From Gammaproteobacteria bacterium (GTDB lineage: Bacteria > Pseudomonadota > Gammaproteobacteria > Steroidobacterales > Steroidobacteraceae): a stretch of 19,296 nt of DNA. Of this stretch, positions 1 to 8,077 are shown piece by piece. The translations under genes and the position numbers were made by a program. The stretch lies in NCBI GenBank assembly GCA_028293725.1, contig JAQGOE010000185.1:1-19296 (forward strand). The letters are read 5' to 3'. The notes below the pieces were generated by a model, which did no database searches, was not told the origin of the DNA, and worked only from the letters and a program-made list of their open reading frames with translations. The stretch's first letter is position 1; each line of letters begins with the position of its first letter.

Positions 1-173
1 ATCAGTGGCCGCCCGCCGTGCGCAAGAACATCCACCGGCGCGAGATCATCGAAGCGTTGAGAAGTCCCCTCATTGATGAGTCGCGGTAAGTGACCCGCCG
101 TCTCAATGACCTCGCCGAACGGCGCAAAGGCGGCGGCTGTGAGCGGTACGGCTTCGAGAACGATGGCGCTCAC
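1..173 (-). CDS. allA: Ureidoglycolate lyase, N-terminal part (cut by window edge)
   Basis: Reading the minus strand from a GTG at 173 gives 57 codons that run off the left edge. The translation begins [20 protein letters not shown] and contains [26 protein letters not shown] and GGRPL, which match the N-terminus of AllA. This cytosolic enzyme splits ureidoglycolate into glyoxylate and urea. The start lies 9 bp after the allantoicase stop, and a GAGG-like ribosome site precedes the GTG, so the gene is probably translated from the same mRNA as alc and puuE. It is the last step of the allantoin pathway encoded just upstream. The product name rests on recognising the conserved N-terminal block; the catalytic C-terminal half is outside the window. 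The older name ureidoglycolate hydrolase has been used for the same family. Confidence 0.88.
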   Translation of the reverse strand, partial: MSAIVLEAVPLTAAAFAPFGEVIETAGHLPRLINEGTSQRFDDLAPVDVLAHGGRPL

Positions 174-182
174 GTGTGCGCC

Positions 183-1184
183 TCAGGCCTTTTCCGGTTG
201 CCCAAACAACCTGACACGACTCAAACCTCCATCAGGATGAATATTGACCCTCACGTGCGACACCGGACCGATATCACGCAGCACCGCCTGGAACCGATGC
301 TCACTGTTCGCTTTCAGAAACTGCGGCTCCAGGAGCGACTGCCAGTAGAGCGACTGACTGACCACGTGACCATCCCACTCGCCGCGCAGCAATGACCCTT
401 GGAGCGAAACCTGGTGCGGGAAATTACCTTTGAAATGCGCGGTGTCGATGTCGACGTGCCGAATCCTACCGCGGTGTCCGAGCTGCACTATCACCCAGTC
501 GTAACCCGGCTCGCGTCGCCGACGGGTTTCCCAGCCGTCGGCCATGCTCGCCCCGCGCCCGGGTAACAGAACATTATGCATCGATCCGTAGTGCTCATCG
601 CTACAGGCGAGCACCCGACCACCGTGTAGCGCCGCGGCGAGATCGACAGGACCGCCCGTGGCCGCACCACTCCAATCGAAGTGCACGGCACCATAGGCGC
701 GGAACCGCGCCACTCCGCCGTCAGGAAAAATATTGAGCTTCAGATGAGTCCACACAACATTCGACTGCACCGGGAAAAAGTTAGGCTGGTTCCCGGCAAG
801 CGGCGACTGCGGCAATAGGACGGTCCACTGCGTGTTGGCGTTGGGCTCGCCATCGACCCGGCATGCCTGCACCGACGCAAACGGGGGATAGTTGCCGGTG
901 AAGTAGCGCGTATCGATATCGAATGCCGCCAGGGTGCACGGCGCCGCCAGCTTTACGATGCAATGATCATGGCCATCATCGCGCCGCCGCCGCGACTCCC
1001 AGCCATCCATCCATTTACCGTTCTCGTCGTAAACGCCAGCCCGCCATTCCGGCTCCGTCGATTTCAACATCCGCTCCTTGGCGGCGAAGAAATCGTCGCT
1101 GGCGGACAGCGCGACCGCGCCGAGGCGCTCGTCGGCAACGTTGATGTAGCGTTTCAACAGATCGGCGTGTGTACTGTTATCCAT
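183..1184 (-). CDS. alc: Allantoicase
   Basis: This 333-residue protein has the usual allantoicase length and two-repeat structure. DGWESRRRR (residues 60-68) recurs as DGWETRRRR (216-224), FTGNYP (95-100) as FKGNFP (251-256), and KLNIFPDGG (149-157) as RVNIHPDGG (312-320). The enzyme hydrolyses allantoate to ureidoglycolate and urea in the cytosol. The open frame extends 63 codons further upstream, but that stretch lies inside puuE in another frame and has no family similarity. The ATG at 1184, 16 bp after the puuE stop, gives the expected N-terminus (MDNSTHADLLKRY). The ribosome site is weak, suggesting translational coupling to puuE. The gene is the middle member of a puuE-alc-allA operon. 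The assignment is secure from the duplicated domain signature. Confidence 0.95.
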   Translation of the reverse strand: MDNSTHADLLKRYINVADERLGAVALSASDDFFAAKERMLKSTEPEWRAGVYDENGKWMDGWESRRRRDDGHDHCIVKLAAPCTLAAFDIDTRYFTGNYPPFASVQACRVDGEPNANTQWTVLLPQSPLAGNQPNFFPVQSNVVWTHLKLNIFPDGGVARFRAYGAVHFDWSGAATGGPVDLAAALHGGRVLACSDEHYGSMHNVLLPGRGASMADGWETRRRREPGYDWVIVQLGHRGRIRHVDIDTAHFKGNFPHQVSLQGSLLRGEWDGHVVSQSLYWQSLLEPQFLKANSEHRFQAVLRDIGPVSHVRVNIHPDGGLSRVRLFGQPEKA

Positions 1185-1200
1185 AGAGGGAAGATCTAAC

Positions 1201-2154
1201 TCAACGCTTGTAGGGATGCGTCTTGATCCAATGCTGCGCGATGTCGACGCGGCGGCAGATCCAGACGCGCGGATGTTGAAGTATGTAGTCGAGAAACCGC
1301 TCGAGCGCTTCGATACGCGCGGGTCGCCCGACGATGCGGCAGTGAAGCCCGACAGACAGCATCTTCGGCGCATTCAGGCCGTCCGGGTCGCCTTCCCGGT
1401 AAAGAGAGTCGAACGCCGCCTTCAGATAGTCGAAGAACTGTGTCCCCGAATTGAAGCCCTGCACGCTGGCAAAGCGCATATCGTTGGTATCGAGAGTGTA
1501 AGGAACAACGAGATGTGGCACGTGGCGCGGTTGCGCTTCACCGCCAACCTCGACGTCGGTCCAGTAAGGCAGGTCGTCCGCGTATGAGTCCGAGTCGTAG
1601 AGCAACCCGCCGTGCTCCACCACGAGGCGGCGGGTGTTAGGACTGTCGCGTCCCGTGTACCAACCCAGCGGAGCGGTGCCAAACGTCTCGCGTAAAATCG
1701 CGATAGCTTCGGCCATGTGCGCACGTTCGGTCGCCGCGTCCGCGAGTTGGTAACTGAGCCACCGTAATCCGTGGCAGGCAATCTCGTGACCCAACTCCTT
1801 GAGTGCCGCGGCGACCTCCGGATTGCGCTGAATTGCGACCGCGACTGCAAAGATCGTCAAAGGCAACTGGCGACGCTCAAAAGCGCGCAGCACACGCCAG
1901 ACTCCGGCTCTCGAGCCGTACTCGTAGAGCGACTCCATGCTCATGTGGCGCATCGGAAACGGCTGTGCGTTGACGATCTCCGAGAGGAAGACCTCCGAGG
2001 CCGGATCGCCGTCCAGCACACAATTCTCCGCGCCCTCTTCGTAGTTCAGCACGAACTGCACCGCTATCCGGGCGCCGTTGGGCCAATCAGGGTGCGGCGG
2101 ATTGCGGCCATATCCCACCAGGTCGCGCGGATACTGTGAAGTGCTGGACGACAT
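1201..2154 (-). CDS. puuE: Allantoinase of the polysaccharide-deacetylase fold (PuuE type)
   Basis: The 317-residue product begins MSSSTSQYPRDLVGYGRNPP. It carries the PuuE hallmarks HPDWPNGARIAVQFVLNYEE (residues 21-40), the following GAEN, YEYGSRAGVWR (77-87) and GHEIACHG (122-129), followed by VPYTLDTNDMRF. PuuE is an allantoinase analogue recruited from polysaccharide deacetylases and opens the hydantoin ring of allantoin to give allantoate. The ATG at 2154 was preferred over the longer open frame to 2541 because family similarity begins there and the extension overlaps the divergent permease gene. It is the first gene of the puuE-alc-allA operon. A paralogue with altered motifs lies at 9607-10518. 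A general deacetylase is the alternative, but the position next to alc and allA makes allantoinase by far the best call. Confidence 0.93.
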   Translation of the reverse strand: MSSSTSQYPRDLVGYGRNPPHPDWPNGARIAVQFVLNYEEGAENCVLDGDPASEVFLSEIVNAQPFPMRHMSMESLYEYGSRAGVWRVLRAFERRQLPLTIFAVAVAIQRNPEVAAALKELGHEIACHGLRWLSYQLADAATERAHMAEAIAILRETFGTAPLGWYTGRDSPNTRRLVVEHGGLLYDSDSYADDLPYWTDVEVGGEAQPRHVPHLVVPYTLDTNDMRFASVQGFNSGTQFFDYLKAAFDSLYREGDPDGLNAPKMLSVGLHCRIVGRPARIEALERFLDYILQHPRVWICRRVDIAQHWIKTHPYKR

Positions 2155-2274
2155 AAACCGGAACAAGTGTGTCTGAGCGTGTTGCTCTTGAATGTACCGC
2201 AATCCGGGCGCACACCGCGAGTTGCACCGTGTTGGGGCTTGGACGCGGCGCGCCGGTACTGGCACCATGTGTTG

Positions 2275-3690
2275 ATGGGAATCGAGCTTCATTCGATCGA
2301 TTTCGTGCCCGAGCACGAGCGTCACGGCCGTGTCCGGGATCAGGGCCCCTTCTGGTTTCTCAGCAATTTCCACTTCTTTGCCATTGCGATTGGCTTTGTC
2401 GGACCGAGTCTCGGCCTGTCGCTGGGTGAGACGGCGCTGGCGGGAGCGCTGGGAATCGTGATCGGTACGGCGTTCCAGGCATTTCACGCCTCGCAGGGCG
2501 CCGAAATGGGTCTGCCGCAGATGATCCAGTCGCGCGCGCAATTCGGCTATCGCGGCGTGATCGTTCCCTTGGTGGCCACCCTCGTGAGCCTCGTAGGCTA
2601 CAACGTGGTTTCAACTGTCCTGGTGTCGGCGGGTGCCCATGCGTTGTGGGGTGTGAATCGGGGCGCGATCGCCCTTGGCATGTCGGTAGCGGCCGCGGCA
2701 CTGGCCATCTGGGGCTATGATTGGTTGCACCGGGTATTCAAGATCCTGTTCTGGATCACCCTGCCGCTGTTCTCGATCCTGAGTCTGGCCATTTTATTCG
2801 GGAAGGCGGGCGGCACCCCCCATGTGGCGGCCGGTTTCAGCTGGGCGGCCTTTGTGACCCAGGTGGCTTCCGCGGCGAGCTTCAACATCACCGCTGCGCC
2901 CTACGTCTCTGACTATTCCCGTTACCTGCCGACCCGGACGCCGCGTGGCCAGATCATCCTCAATGTGTTTGCCGGCTCGGCGCTTTCGGCTATCTGGCTG
3001 ATCGTGGTCGGTGCGTGGCTAGCGACCCACCTCGGCGTCGATGACGGTCTGTTGGCGCTCAAACAGGCGGGTGATGTGCTGTGGCCGGGACTAGGCTCGA
3101 TTCTGGCGGCGGTGTCGATCGCCGCGCTGGTCGCGACGGTGGGTATGAATGCCTACAGTGCCATGCTCACCTTCGTGACGACCGTGGATTCACTGCGGCC
3201 GGTGACACCGACGCGCAGCCTGCGGGTCGTGGTAATCCTCGGTGTGATGGTTGTGTGGATCGCCGTGGCAGTTGGCTTTGGTGGTAACGCCGTCACCTAC
3301 GTCAACGGCATGCTCGTCATGATGCTGTATTTCCTGATGCCCTGGACCGCGGTCAATCTGATCGATTATTTCTTCTTGCGGCGGGGCCGTTACTCGATTC
3401 CGGATCTATTCCGGCCCGACGGCCTGTACGGGTCCTGGGGAATTCGCGGTCTGTTTGCTTATGCTGTGGGCTTCATAGTCAGCGTGCCGTTCTTCGTCGT
3501 GCCCAATGTCTACACGGGCCCGGTAGCCGGCCGCCTCGGCGGCGTCGATATCGGCTGGCTGGTGAGTGCTCTGGCAGCCTCGGTCACCTATCTGCTCGTG
3601 AGCCTGCGATTCAACGCTGCCGACGAGCGTGTCGTCCCCGTAGCGGCGGGGCTCGTCATGAGTCCGCAAATACCGTCTTCAGGTCCGTAA
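2275..3690 (+). CDS. NCS1-family permease (cytosine/purine/allantoin transporter)
   Basis: The 471-residue product is an integral membrane protein with about twelve hydrophobic segments. The N-terminal block DQGPFWFLSNFHFFAIAIGF, SRAQFGYRGV, NITAAPYVSDYSRYLP and the NLIDYFFLRRGRYSI block near the C-terminus are typical of the NCS1 (CodB/PucI-like) family, which takes up nucleobases, allantoin or hydantoins, usually by cation symport. The ATG at 2275 was chosen because the 36 upstream codons lack family similarity. The gene diverges from puuE across about 120 bp, so allantoin or a related ureide is the likely substrate, but the exact substrate cannot be read from the sequence. Its 3' end overlaps the converging GntR gene by 35 bp. 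Confidence 0.9.
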   Translation: MGIELHSIDFVPEHERHGRVRDQGPFWFLSNFHFFAIAIGFVGPSLGLSLGETALAGALGIVIGTAFQAFHASQGAEMGLPQMIQSRAQFGYRGVIVPLVATLVSLVGYNVVSTVLVSAGAHALWGVNRGAIALGMSVAAAALAIWGYDWLHRVFKILFWITLPLFSILSLAILFGKAGGTPHVAAGFSWAAFVTQVASAASFNITAAPYVSDYSRYLPTRTPRGQIILNVFAGSALSAIWLIVVGAWLATHLGVDDGLLALKQAGDVLWPGLGSILAAVSIAALVATVGMNAYSAMLTFVTTVDSLRPVTPTRSLRVVVILGVMVVWIAVAVGFGGNAVTYVNGMLVMMLYFLMPWTAVNLIDYFFLRRGRYSIPDLFRPDGLYGSWGIRGLFAYAVGFIVSVPFFVVPNVYTGPVAGRLGGVDIGWLVSALAASVTYLLVSLRFNAADERVVPVAAGLVMSPQIPSSGP

Positions 3691-4381
3691 CAGGCTCCTC
3701 CCGCTCGAACAGCACCAGGTCGCTCTCGATCTGGACCAGATGTTTGAGCATTGCCGCCGCGAGTCCTTCGGCGTCCCGCCGCTCGATGAGCTTGATCAGA
3801 TTCGCGTGCGCCAGGTGCGAGCAACTGCTCACGTCCGGCCGCTCATAGATGGCGGTGATGAGTGAGGATCGCGCCATCAGCTCGCGCAGGAATCCGGCAA
3901 TGACCCGATTGCCGACGATTTCCGCCAGCAAAGTGTGGAATTCGTGCGAGGCCTTGAGCTCGAAGGCCCGATCGGTGCTGCGCTCGCCCTGGCGCTCCTT
4001 CTTGATGTGGTCTTTGAGCCGGCGTACCGCCGCCTCATCCGCCGTACGGACAATTTCCGGAGCCAGGGCAACTTCAATCAACCGACGGGCCGCGAAGACC
4101 TCTTTCGCTTCTTTCACCGTCGGGTAGGCGACTGCCGCTCCGCGATTACGATGGATCGTGACCACCTTATCGCGAGCCAGGGAGTGCAACACCGAGCGGA
4201 TCCGCATCCGGCTGACCCCGAACACCTCACCCAGCTGGTCCTCGACCAGCCTGGCCCCGGGCAGCAGGCGGTGCTCGGCAATGGCCGCGTGGATGCGGTG
4301 ATAGATATGGGTTTCGGGCGACTGCCCGGATCCGGCCGTCTCTGTCTCGATCCCTCGAGCATTCTTCCGCGTTTTTCGCAT
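3656..4381 (-). CDS. GntR-family transcriptional regulator with FCD ligand domain
   Basis: The 241-residue product (from ATG 4381) has an N-terminal winged helix at about residues 25-90: IYHRIHAAIAEHRLLPGARL, the recognition-helix region VSRMRIRSVLHSLARD, then HRNRGAAV. An all-helical FCD effector domain follows (about 95-230). FCD domains usually bind a metal with Asp and three His. Here H149, H192 and H214 fit, but the usual Asp four residues before H149 is Ser145. Other in-frame starts are an ATG at 4423 and a GTG at 4447; none has a good ribosome site, so the start is uncertain. The gene is divergent from the TonB-receptor operon, with twin TTGT-NN-ACAA palindromes between them. It probably represses that operon and itself, and may also sense the ureide pathway. 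The ligand is unknown. Confidence 0.92.
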   Translation of the reverse strand: MRKTRKNARGIETETAGSGQSPETHIYHRIHAAIAEHRLLPGARLVEDQLGEVFGVSRMRIRSVLHSLARDKVVTIHRNRGAAVAYPTVKEAKEVFAARRLIEVALAPEIVRTADEAAVRRLKDHIKKERQGERSTDRAFELKASHEFHTLLAEIVGNRVIAGFLRELMARSSLITAIYERPDVSSCSHLAHANLIKLIERRDAEGLAAAMLKHLVQIESDLVLFEREEPVTDLKTVFADS

Positions 4382-4527
4382 CGTCAATCGGGCCACTTTT
4401 GCACTAAGGGGCCCACGACGCATGGAGAGACCGGCGTCGCGGGCCACCCATCATAACCACGGCCGTACGGAGGCCGCCAGCGAGGCACAACGTGGCGGTC
4501 TGGGACGGGTGCCAGAGAATCTTCACT

Positions 4528-4551
4528 TTGTCGACAAGATTGTTCACAATC
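4528..4551. promoter_or_regulatory. Candidate GntR operator: two TTGT-NN-ACAA palindromes
   Basis: TTGTCGACAA lies at 4528-4537. It is followed immediately by GATTGTTCACAATC at 4538-4551, a perfect 6-bp inverted repeat with a 2-nt spacer that contains TTGTTCACAA (4540-4549). Both fit TTGT-NN-ACAA and their centres are 12 bp apart. Short palindromes of this style are typical of FadR-subfamily GntR operators, and the site lies between a GntR gene and a divergent operon. A possible third half-site, TTGTTCATTA, is at 4562-4571. The palindromes are seen directly; the binding protein and any repression are inferred. Confidence 0.6.
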
Positions 4552-4896
4552 GGTAGATGCATTGTTCATTAACTGTGCACAGGAACGGGCGCGCGCACCA
4601 CGGCGTGGCGCCCGGTCGGGGAAGGACGGCCACGCGGAGGTGCGGCGGTCTGCGCGACCACGTGTCCAAAAACGTCATGCGCAGCGGTGCTCTGGTTGAT
4701 CGCCGGGGCGCCAATATCGGAGGTTTTTCACGCATTTACGCGCATCGCGTAGCCACGGCAACGGCTTGCGCGCCTGCGGCAAACACGACACCCCTGCCTG
4801 CCTGCGCGCGGCCTGCGTCTGGTTGGCATGGAAGCTGCTTGATGGTGTGGCACGCGTCACGCCGGGCAAGCCGGCGCCATCTAACAAGTCGCGATT

Positions 4897-4902
4897 GGGG
4901 AG
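4897..4902 (+). promoter_or_regulatory. Ribosome binding site deciding the TonB-receptor start
   Basis: GGGGAG ends 8 nt before the ATG at 4911, directly ahead of a clear signal peptide. It supports this start over the open frame that continues upstream to 4557. Confidence 0.7.
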
Positions 4903-4910
4903 CAAGTTGT

Positions 4911-7331
4911 ATGCGTTCATTCCTCATTACCGGCGGTCTGCTCGCCGCATTCGCGGTCGTCGGCCCTGTTGCCGCGGCAGAGGCTGACTCGGCTGCCGAT
5001 GGTGGCGACAATGCCGCAACCCTCGCCGAGGTGGTCGTCACCGCGAACAAGCGGGAAGAGAACACCAAGGACGTGCCTGTCAGCGTTGGCGTCCTGGACG
5101 GCCGGAGCATCGAGGCGCTTCATGTCGAAGACCTCGAAGACGTTTCACGCATCGTGCCTGGCGTTTCCTTCGCAGCCCACAACAACGGGCCGAACGGACC
5201 TGGGCAGGACAACATCACCATTCGCGGTATCAGCTCGACGGTCGGCAATCCGACTGTCGGCATCTATATGGACGAGGTCCCGATCATCACCATCACGGGG
5301 TACGAGGGTGACGCGGAGCCCAGGCTGATCGACATCGACCGGATCGAGGTTTTGCGCGGGCCGCAAGGAACCTTGTACGGCGCGAGCTCCGAGGGTGGAA
5401 CGATCCGCTTCATTACCAACCAACCGGATTCTCACGAATTCAGCGGCTGGATCCGGCAGGAAGGGTCACACACGCAGCATGGAGGCTATAACTACGACAC
5501 CAAGGGAGTGATCAACATCCCTGTCGTCGAAGACGTCTTCGCGTTACGCATATCCGCCGAGTATGGCCGCGAGAGCGGCTATATCGATCGCTACGGGCTC
5601 GCCGGGTCACTGGCCGCGGGGACGGCCACGGCCGGCTCGCTCGTCAGACGTGGAATCAACTCGGACGACAATGTCGCCATCAATGTGAAAGGCCTTTGGA
5701 CGATTGCTCCCGACTTCACGGTCACGCCGGCGATCCTCTATCAGCGCACCGCTGCCGGGGACGCCTCGACCTTCATACCGGCAGTCGGTCTCTACAACAC
5801 ATTCAACCAGGTGTCCGCCTCCGACACCGACTCGATGCTCCTGCCCAGCCTGACGATCAAGAAAGGCCTGGGGTTCGCCGATCTGACCAGTATCACGAGC
5901 GATCTCAACCGTCGCGTCGAGCGCATCTCGGACGGCACGAACTTCAACTCCGCGGCCATCGCGGCGTTCTTCCTCGACACGGCCGGGGTGCCGCCCTACA
6001 CGGACCACCAGGCCGAGAACGATAATATCCTGGGAAATACCATCTCACCGGTGACCTTCACCGATCATTTCAACACCTGGACCCAGGAGTTCCGCCTGTC
6101 TTCTCCCGCCGAGCAGAAGCGCGTGAAGTGGGTCGCCGGCGCCTTCGTCGCGGACCAGGAATGGTCGCACCTGGATTACGAGACCGCGCCCGGCTTCAGC
6201 AACTCCTTTCAGAGCATTTACGGCTATAACATCAACACGGACCCGGTTCTCAATCCGAGTGTCGGCACGCCGCCGTACAATCCGAACTTCTGGGACAACG
6301 ACCTGGTATGGACCGTCAATGATCACAACGATGTAAAGCAATACGCCCTGTTCGGACAGATCGACATCGACGTGCTGCCGACGTTGCACGTCGGCATTGG
6401 CGAGCGTTATGTGTGGGCGGAGGAGAAGTTCAGCGAAACGGGCGGCGGATTTTTCGACTTCGGCGGCGCCGGCACCGCGGGTGTTCCGTACACCCAGTCT
6501 GCCCGGTTCTCGAAGTCGACCCCGAAATTCACCATCACTTACGACGTGAGCAACGACTCCAGCCTGTATGCCTCGGCGGGCGAGGGCTTTCGCCTGGGCG
6601 GAGCCACGACGCCCAATACGAATGCGGCCTGCGTCGCAGGTCTGCTGCAGTTGGGCGACACGAGCGCGCCGAAGACCTACGGTCCCGACCAGCTCTGGAG
6701 CTATGAGTTCGGCACCAAGAACCTGGTGTTCGACAAGACCCTCTCGGTCAACGCCGACGTCTATTACATCGATTGGAAGCAGATTCAGCAGACGATCACC
6801 ATTCCGATCTGCGGCGGCGCCTTTAACGCGAATGTCGGCGACGCGACGGCCATCGGTGGCGAGATCGAGGTGCGCTACAAGCCCCCGGTCATCTCCGGTC
6901 TGACCCTCAGCGCCAATTTCGGTGGCGAACATGCCTACATCACGGCGACGAACAACGCTCAGACAGCCGCCGTCGGTCAGGATGTTCTGTACACTCCCAA
7001 GTACACGGCTAACGCGACGGCAAACTATGGCTGGCACGTGACGGATGAGGTCGCAGCGTTCGTTCTCGCCGACTACGAGTACACTGGGCAATCCTTTGGA
7101 AGCTTCATTATTTCGACGCCCGACGCCCCCAACCCGTCGTATATCAACCATTCCTACAGCGCCGTCAATCTCAGCACGGGTGTCAATGTGGGCCGCTACC
7201 AGCTGTCGCTGTTCGCCAAGAACCTGTTTGACAACAAGACCATCCTGCAGGCGCCGACCATCAACTCAGTCACCATGGGCTACACCCTCCGGCCTCTGAC
7301 GGTTGGTGTGTCTCTGCAGGCGAAATTTTAA
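4911..7331 (+). CDS. TonB-dependent outer-membrane receptor
   Basis: The 806-residue protein begins with a signal peptide (MRSFLITGGLLAAFAVVGPV then AAA, likely cut after Ala23). A TonB-box-like segment TLAEVVVTA (37-45) and a plug domain follow, with DVPVSVGVLDG, ITIRGISS, YMDEVPI and RIEVLRGPQGTLYGASSEGG. The remainder is a long beta-barrel ending in an aromatic residue (LQAKF). There is no N-terminal STN signalling domain, so it is a transporter rather than a sigma-factor transducer. Such receptors pull scarce or bulky substrates across the outer membrane using TonB energy. As the first gene of an eleven-gene run that also encodes an ABC importer and catabolic enzymes, it probably imports that pathway's substrate rather than iron. 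The substrate cannot be read from the sequence. Confidence 0.95.
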   Translation: MRSFLITGGLLAAFAVVGPVAAAEADSAADGGDNAATLAEVVVTANKREENTKDVPVSVGVLDGRSIEALHVEDLEDVSRIVPGVSFAAHNNGPNGPGQDNITIRGISSTVGNPTVGIYMDEVPIITITGYEGDAEPRLIDIDRIEVLRGPQGTLYGASSEGGTIRFITNQPDSHEFSGWIRQEGSHTQHGGYNYDTKGVINIPVVEDVFALRISAEYGRESGYIDRYGLAGSLAAGTATAGSLVRRGINSDDNVAINVKGLWTIAPDFTVTPAILYQRTAAGDASTFIPAVGLYNTFNQVSASDTDSMLLPSLTIKKGLGFADLTSITSDLNRRVERISDGTNFNSAAIAAFFLDTAGVPPYTDHQAENDNILGNTISPVTFTDHFNTWTQEFRLSSPAEQKRVKWVAGAFVADQEWSHLDYETAPGFSNSFQSIYGYNINTDPVLNPSVGTPPYNPNFWDNDLVWTVNDHNDVKQYALFGQIDIDVLPTLHVGIGERYVWAEEKFSETGGGFFDFGGAGTAGVPYTQSARFSKSTPKFTITYDVSNDSSLYASAGEGFRLGGATTPNTNAACVAGLLQLGDTSAPKTYGPDQLWSYEFGTKNLVFDKTLSVNADVYYIDWKQIQQTITIPICGGAFNANVGDATAIGGEIEVRYKPPVISGLTLSANFGGEHAYITATNNAQTAAVGQDVLYTPKYTANATANYGWHVTDEVAAFVLADYEYTGQSFGSFIISTPDAPNPSYINHSYSAVNLSTGVNVGRYQLSLFAKNLFDNKTILQAPTINSVTMGYTLRPLTVGVSLQAKF

Positions 7332-7354
7332 AAGCGAGTGAATGTGCCGCAGTG

Positions 7355-8077
7355 ATGCGCATCAAGATCATCAATCCAAACACCACCGCGTCTTTTACGG
7401 AGCGGTGTCTGATCGCGGGCCGTGCCGTTGCTGCTCCTGGCACCGTGATTCTCGCCGGGCAGCCCTCGCGAGGTACCCCGTCGGTCGAGAGTTACGTCGA
7501 CGAGGCAACCGCCATATTGGGAGTCATCGAGCAGGTCAGAGCAGGGGAGGCGGAGGGAGTGGACGGGTACGTTATCGCGTGCTTCGGCGATACTGGGCTT
7601 GAAGCCGCACGTGAGGTCGCTAAAGGTCCGGTGGTCGGAATGACCGAAGCGGCGCTGTACGCGGCTGCGCTGATTGCGCCGGTTTTCTCGATCGTGACGC
7701 TGCCGCCACGCACCCGGGCCTTTGCCGAGCGGGTGTTGTGGCACGCGGGTCTCGAAAGGCGCTGTCCGAAGGTGCGAACCATCGACGTCACCGTTCTCGA
7801 CTGCGACGACGAGGCGTCTGTAGTCATGGAGCCTTTTATTGCCGAAGCCCGCCGGGCCATACTCGAGGACAACGCGGAGGCCATTATTCTGGGCTGCGCT
7901 GGGCTGCAGCCCTTGGTCGAGCCGCTGAGTTTGACGCTCGGGGTACCGGTGATCGAGGGTGTGGCTGCTGCCGTAAAGCTTGCCGAGGCGCTGGTCGCTA
8001 TGCGCCTGGTAACGAGCAAGCGCGGAGCATGGGGCTATCCGCCTCAGGCGGCCGAGCGCCCCGGAGGACCGCGCTGA
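7355..8077 (+). CDS. Asp/Glu/hydantoin racemase family protein
   Basis: The 240-residue product starts MRIKIINPNTT, the signature N-terminus of the hydantoin/allantoin racemase (HyuE/HpxA) branch of the Asp/Glu racemase superfamily. Two cysteines in the usual positions, Cys76 in ACFGDTG and Cys181 in LGCAG, would act as the acid/base pair that inverts a carbon stereocentre without a cofactor. A GTG directly before the ATG (7352) is an equally possible start. It follows the receptor gene by about 20 bp and its stop overlaps the CTG start of the next gene. Given the neighbouring ureide enzymes, a racemase for allantoin, a substituted hydantoin or a similar ring is likely. The C-terminal 20 residues are Pro/Gly/Arg-rich and not conserved in style. 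Substrate remains open. Confidence 0.85.
   Translation: MRIKIINPNTTASFTERCLIAGRAVAAPGTVILAGQPSRGTPSVESYVDEATAILGVIEQVRAGEAEGVDGYVIACFGDTGLEAAREVAKGPVVGMTEAALYAAALIAPVFSIVTLPPRTRAFAERVLWHAGLERRCPKVRTIDVTVLDCDDEASVVMEPFIAEARRAILEDNAEAIILGCAGLQPLVEPLSLTLGVPVIEGVAAAVKLAEALVAMRLVTSKRGAWGYPPQAAERPGGPR
8063..8067 (+). promoter_or_regulatory. Strong ribosome binding site ahead of a CTG start
   Basis: A perfect GGAGG ends 6 nt before the CTG at 8074, within the last codons of the racemase gene. It is the main reason to place the amidohydrolase start at CTG rather than at the internal ATG at 8110. Confidence 0.65.

Larger units (their letters stand above)
4382..4910. other. Divergent intergenic/regulatory region between gntR and the TonB-receptor operon
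   Basis: About 530 bp separate the gntR start from the receptor start. The part around 4520-4575 is AT-richer than its surroundings and holds the candidate operator described separately. A short perfect hairpin, TACGCG-cat-CGCGTA, lies at 4737-4751. The open frame of the receptor runs upstream through much of this stretch to 4557, but the extra codons have no signal-peptide or receptor similarity, so it is treated as a long untranslated leader. No convincing -10/-35 pair, RNA gene or separate coding sequence was seen. Confidence 0.6.

Noticed and set aside
3..89. Plus-strand open frame ending at a TAA near the left edge, looking like the C-terminus of a protein
   Set aside because: The minus strand over the same bases encodes a clear AllA N-terminus; the plus-strand reading has no recognisable motif.
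2155..2274. Possible shared operator or promoter between puuE and the NCS1 gene
   Set aside because: No convincing palindrome, TTGT-NN-ACAA site or -35/-10 pair was visible, although a divergent promoter must lie here or nearby.
4737..4751. Perfect TACGCG-cat-CGCGTA hairpin in the receptor leader
   Set aside because: Six-base GC-rich palindromes are expected by chance in this composition; no riboswitch or attenuator structure was seen around it.
6045..7151. Long minus-strand open frame (368 codons) inside the TonB-receptor gene
   Set aside because: It is a shadow of a strongly recognised receptor in GC-rich DNA, with Arg/Val/Gly-rich composition and no domain.
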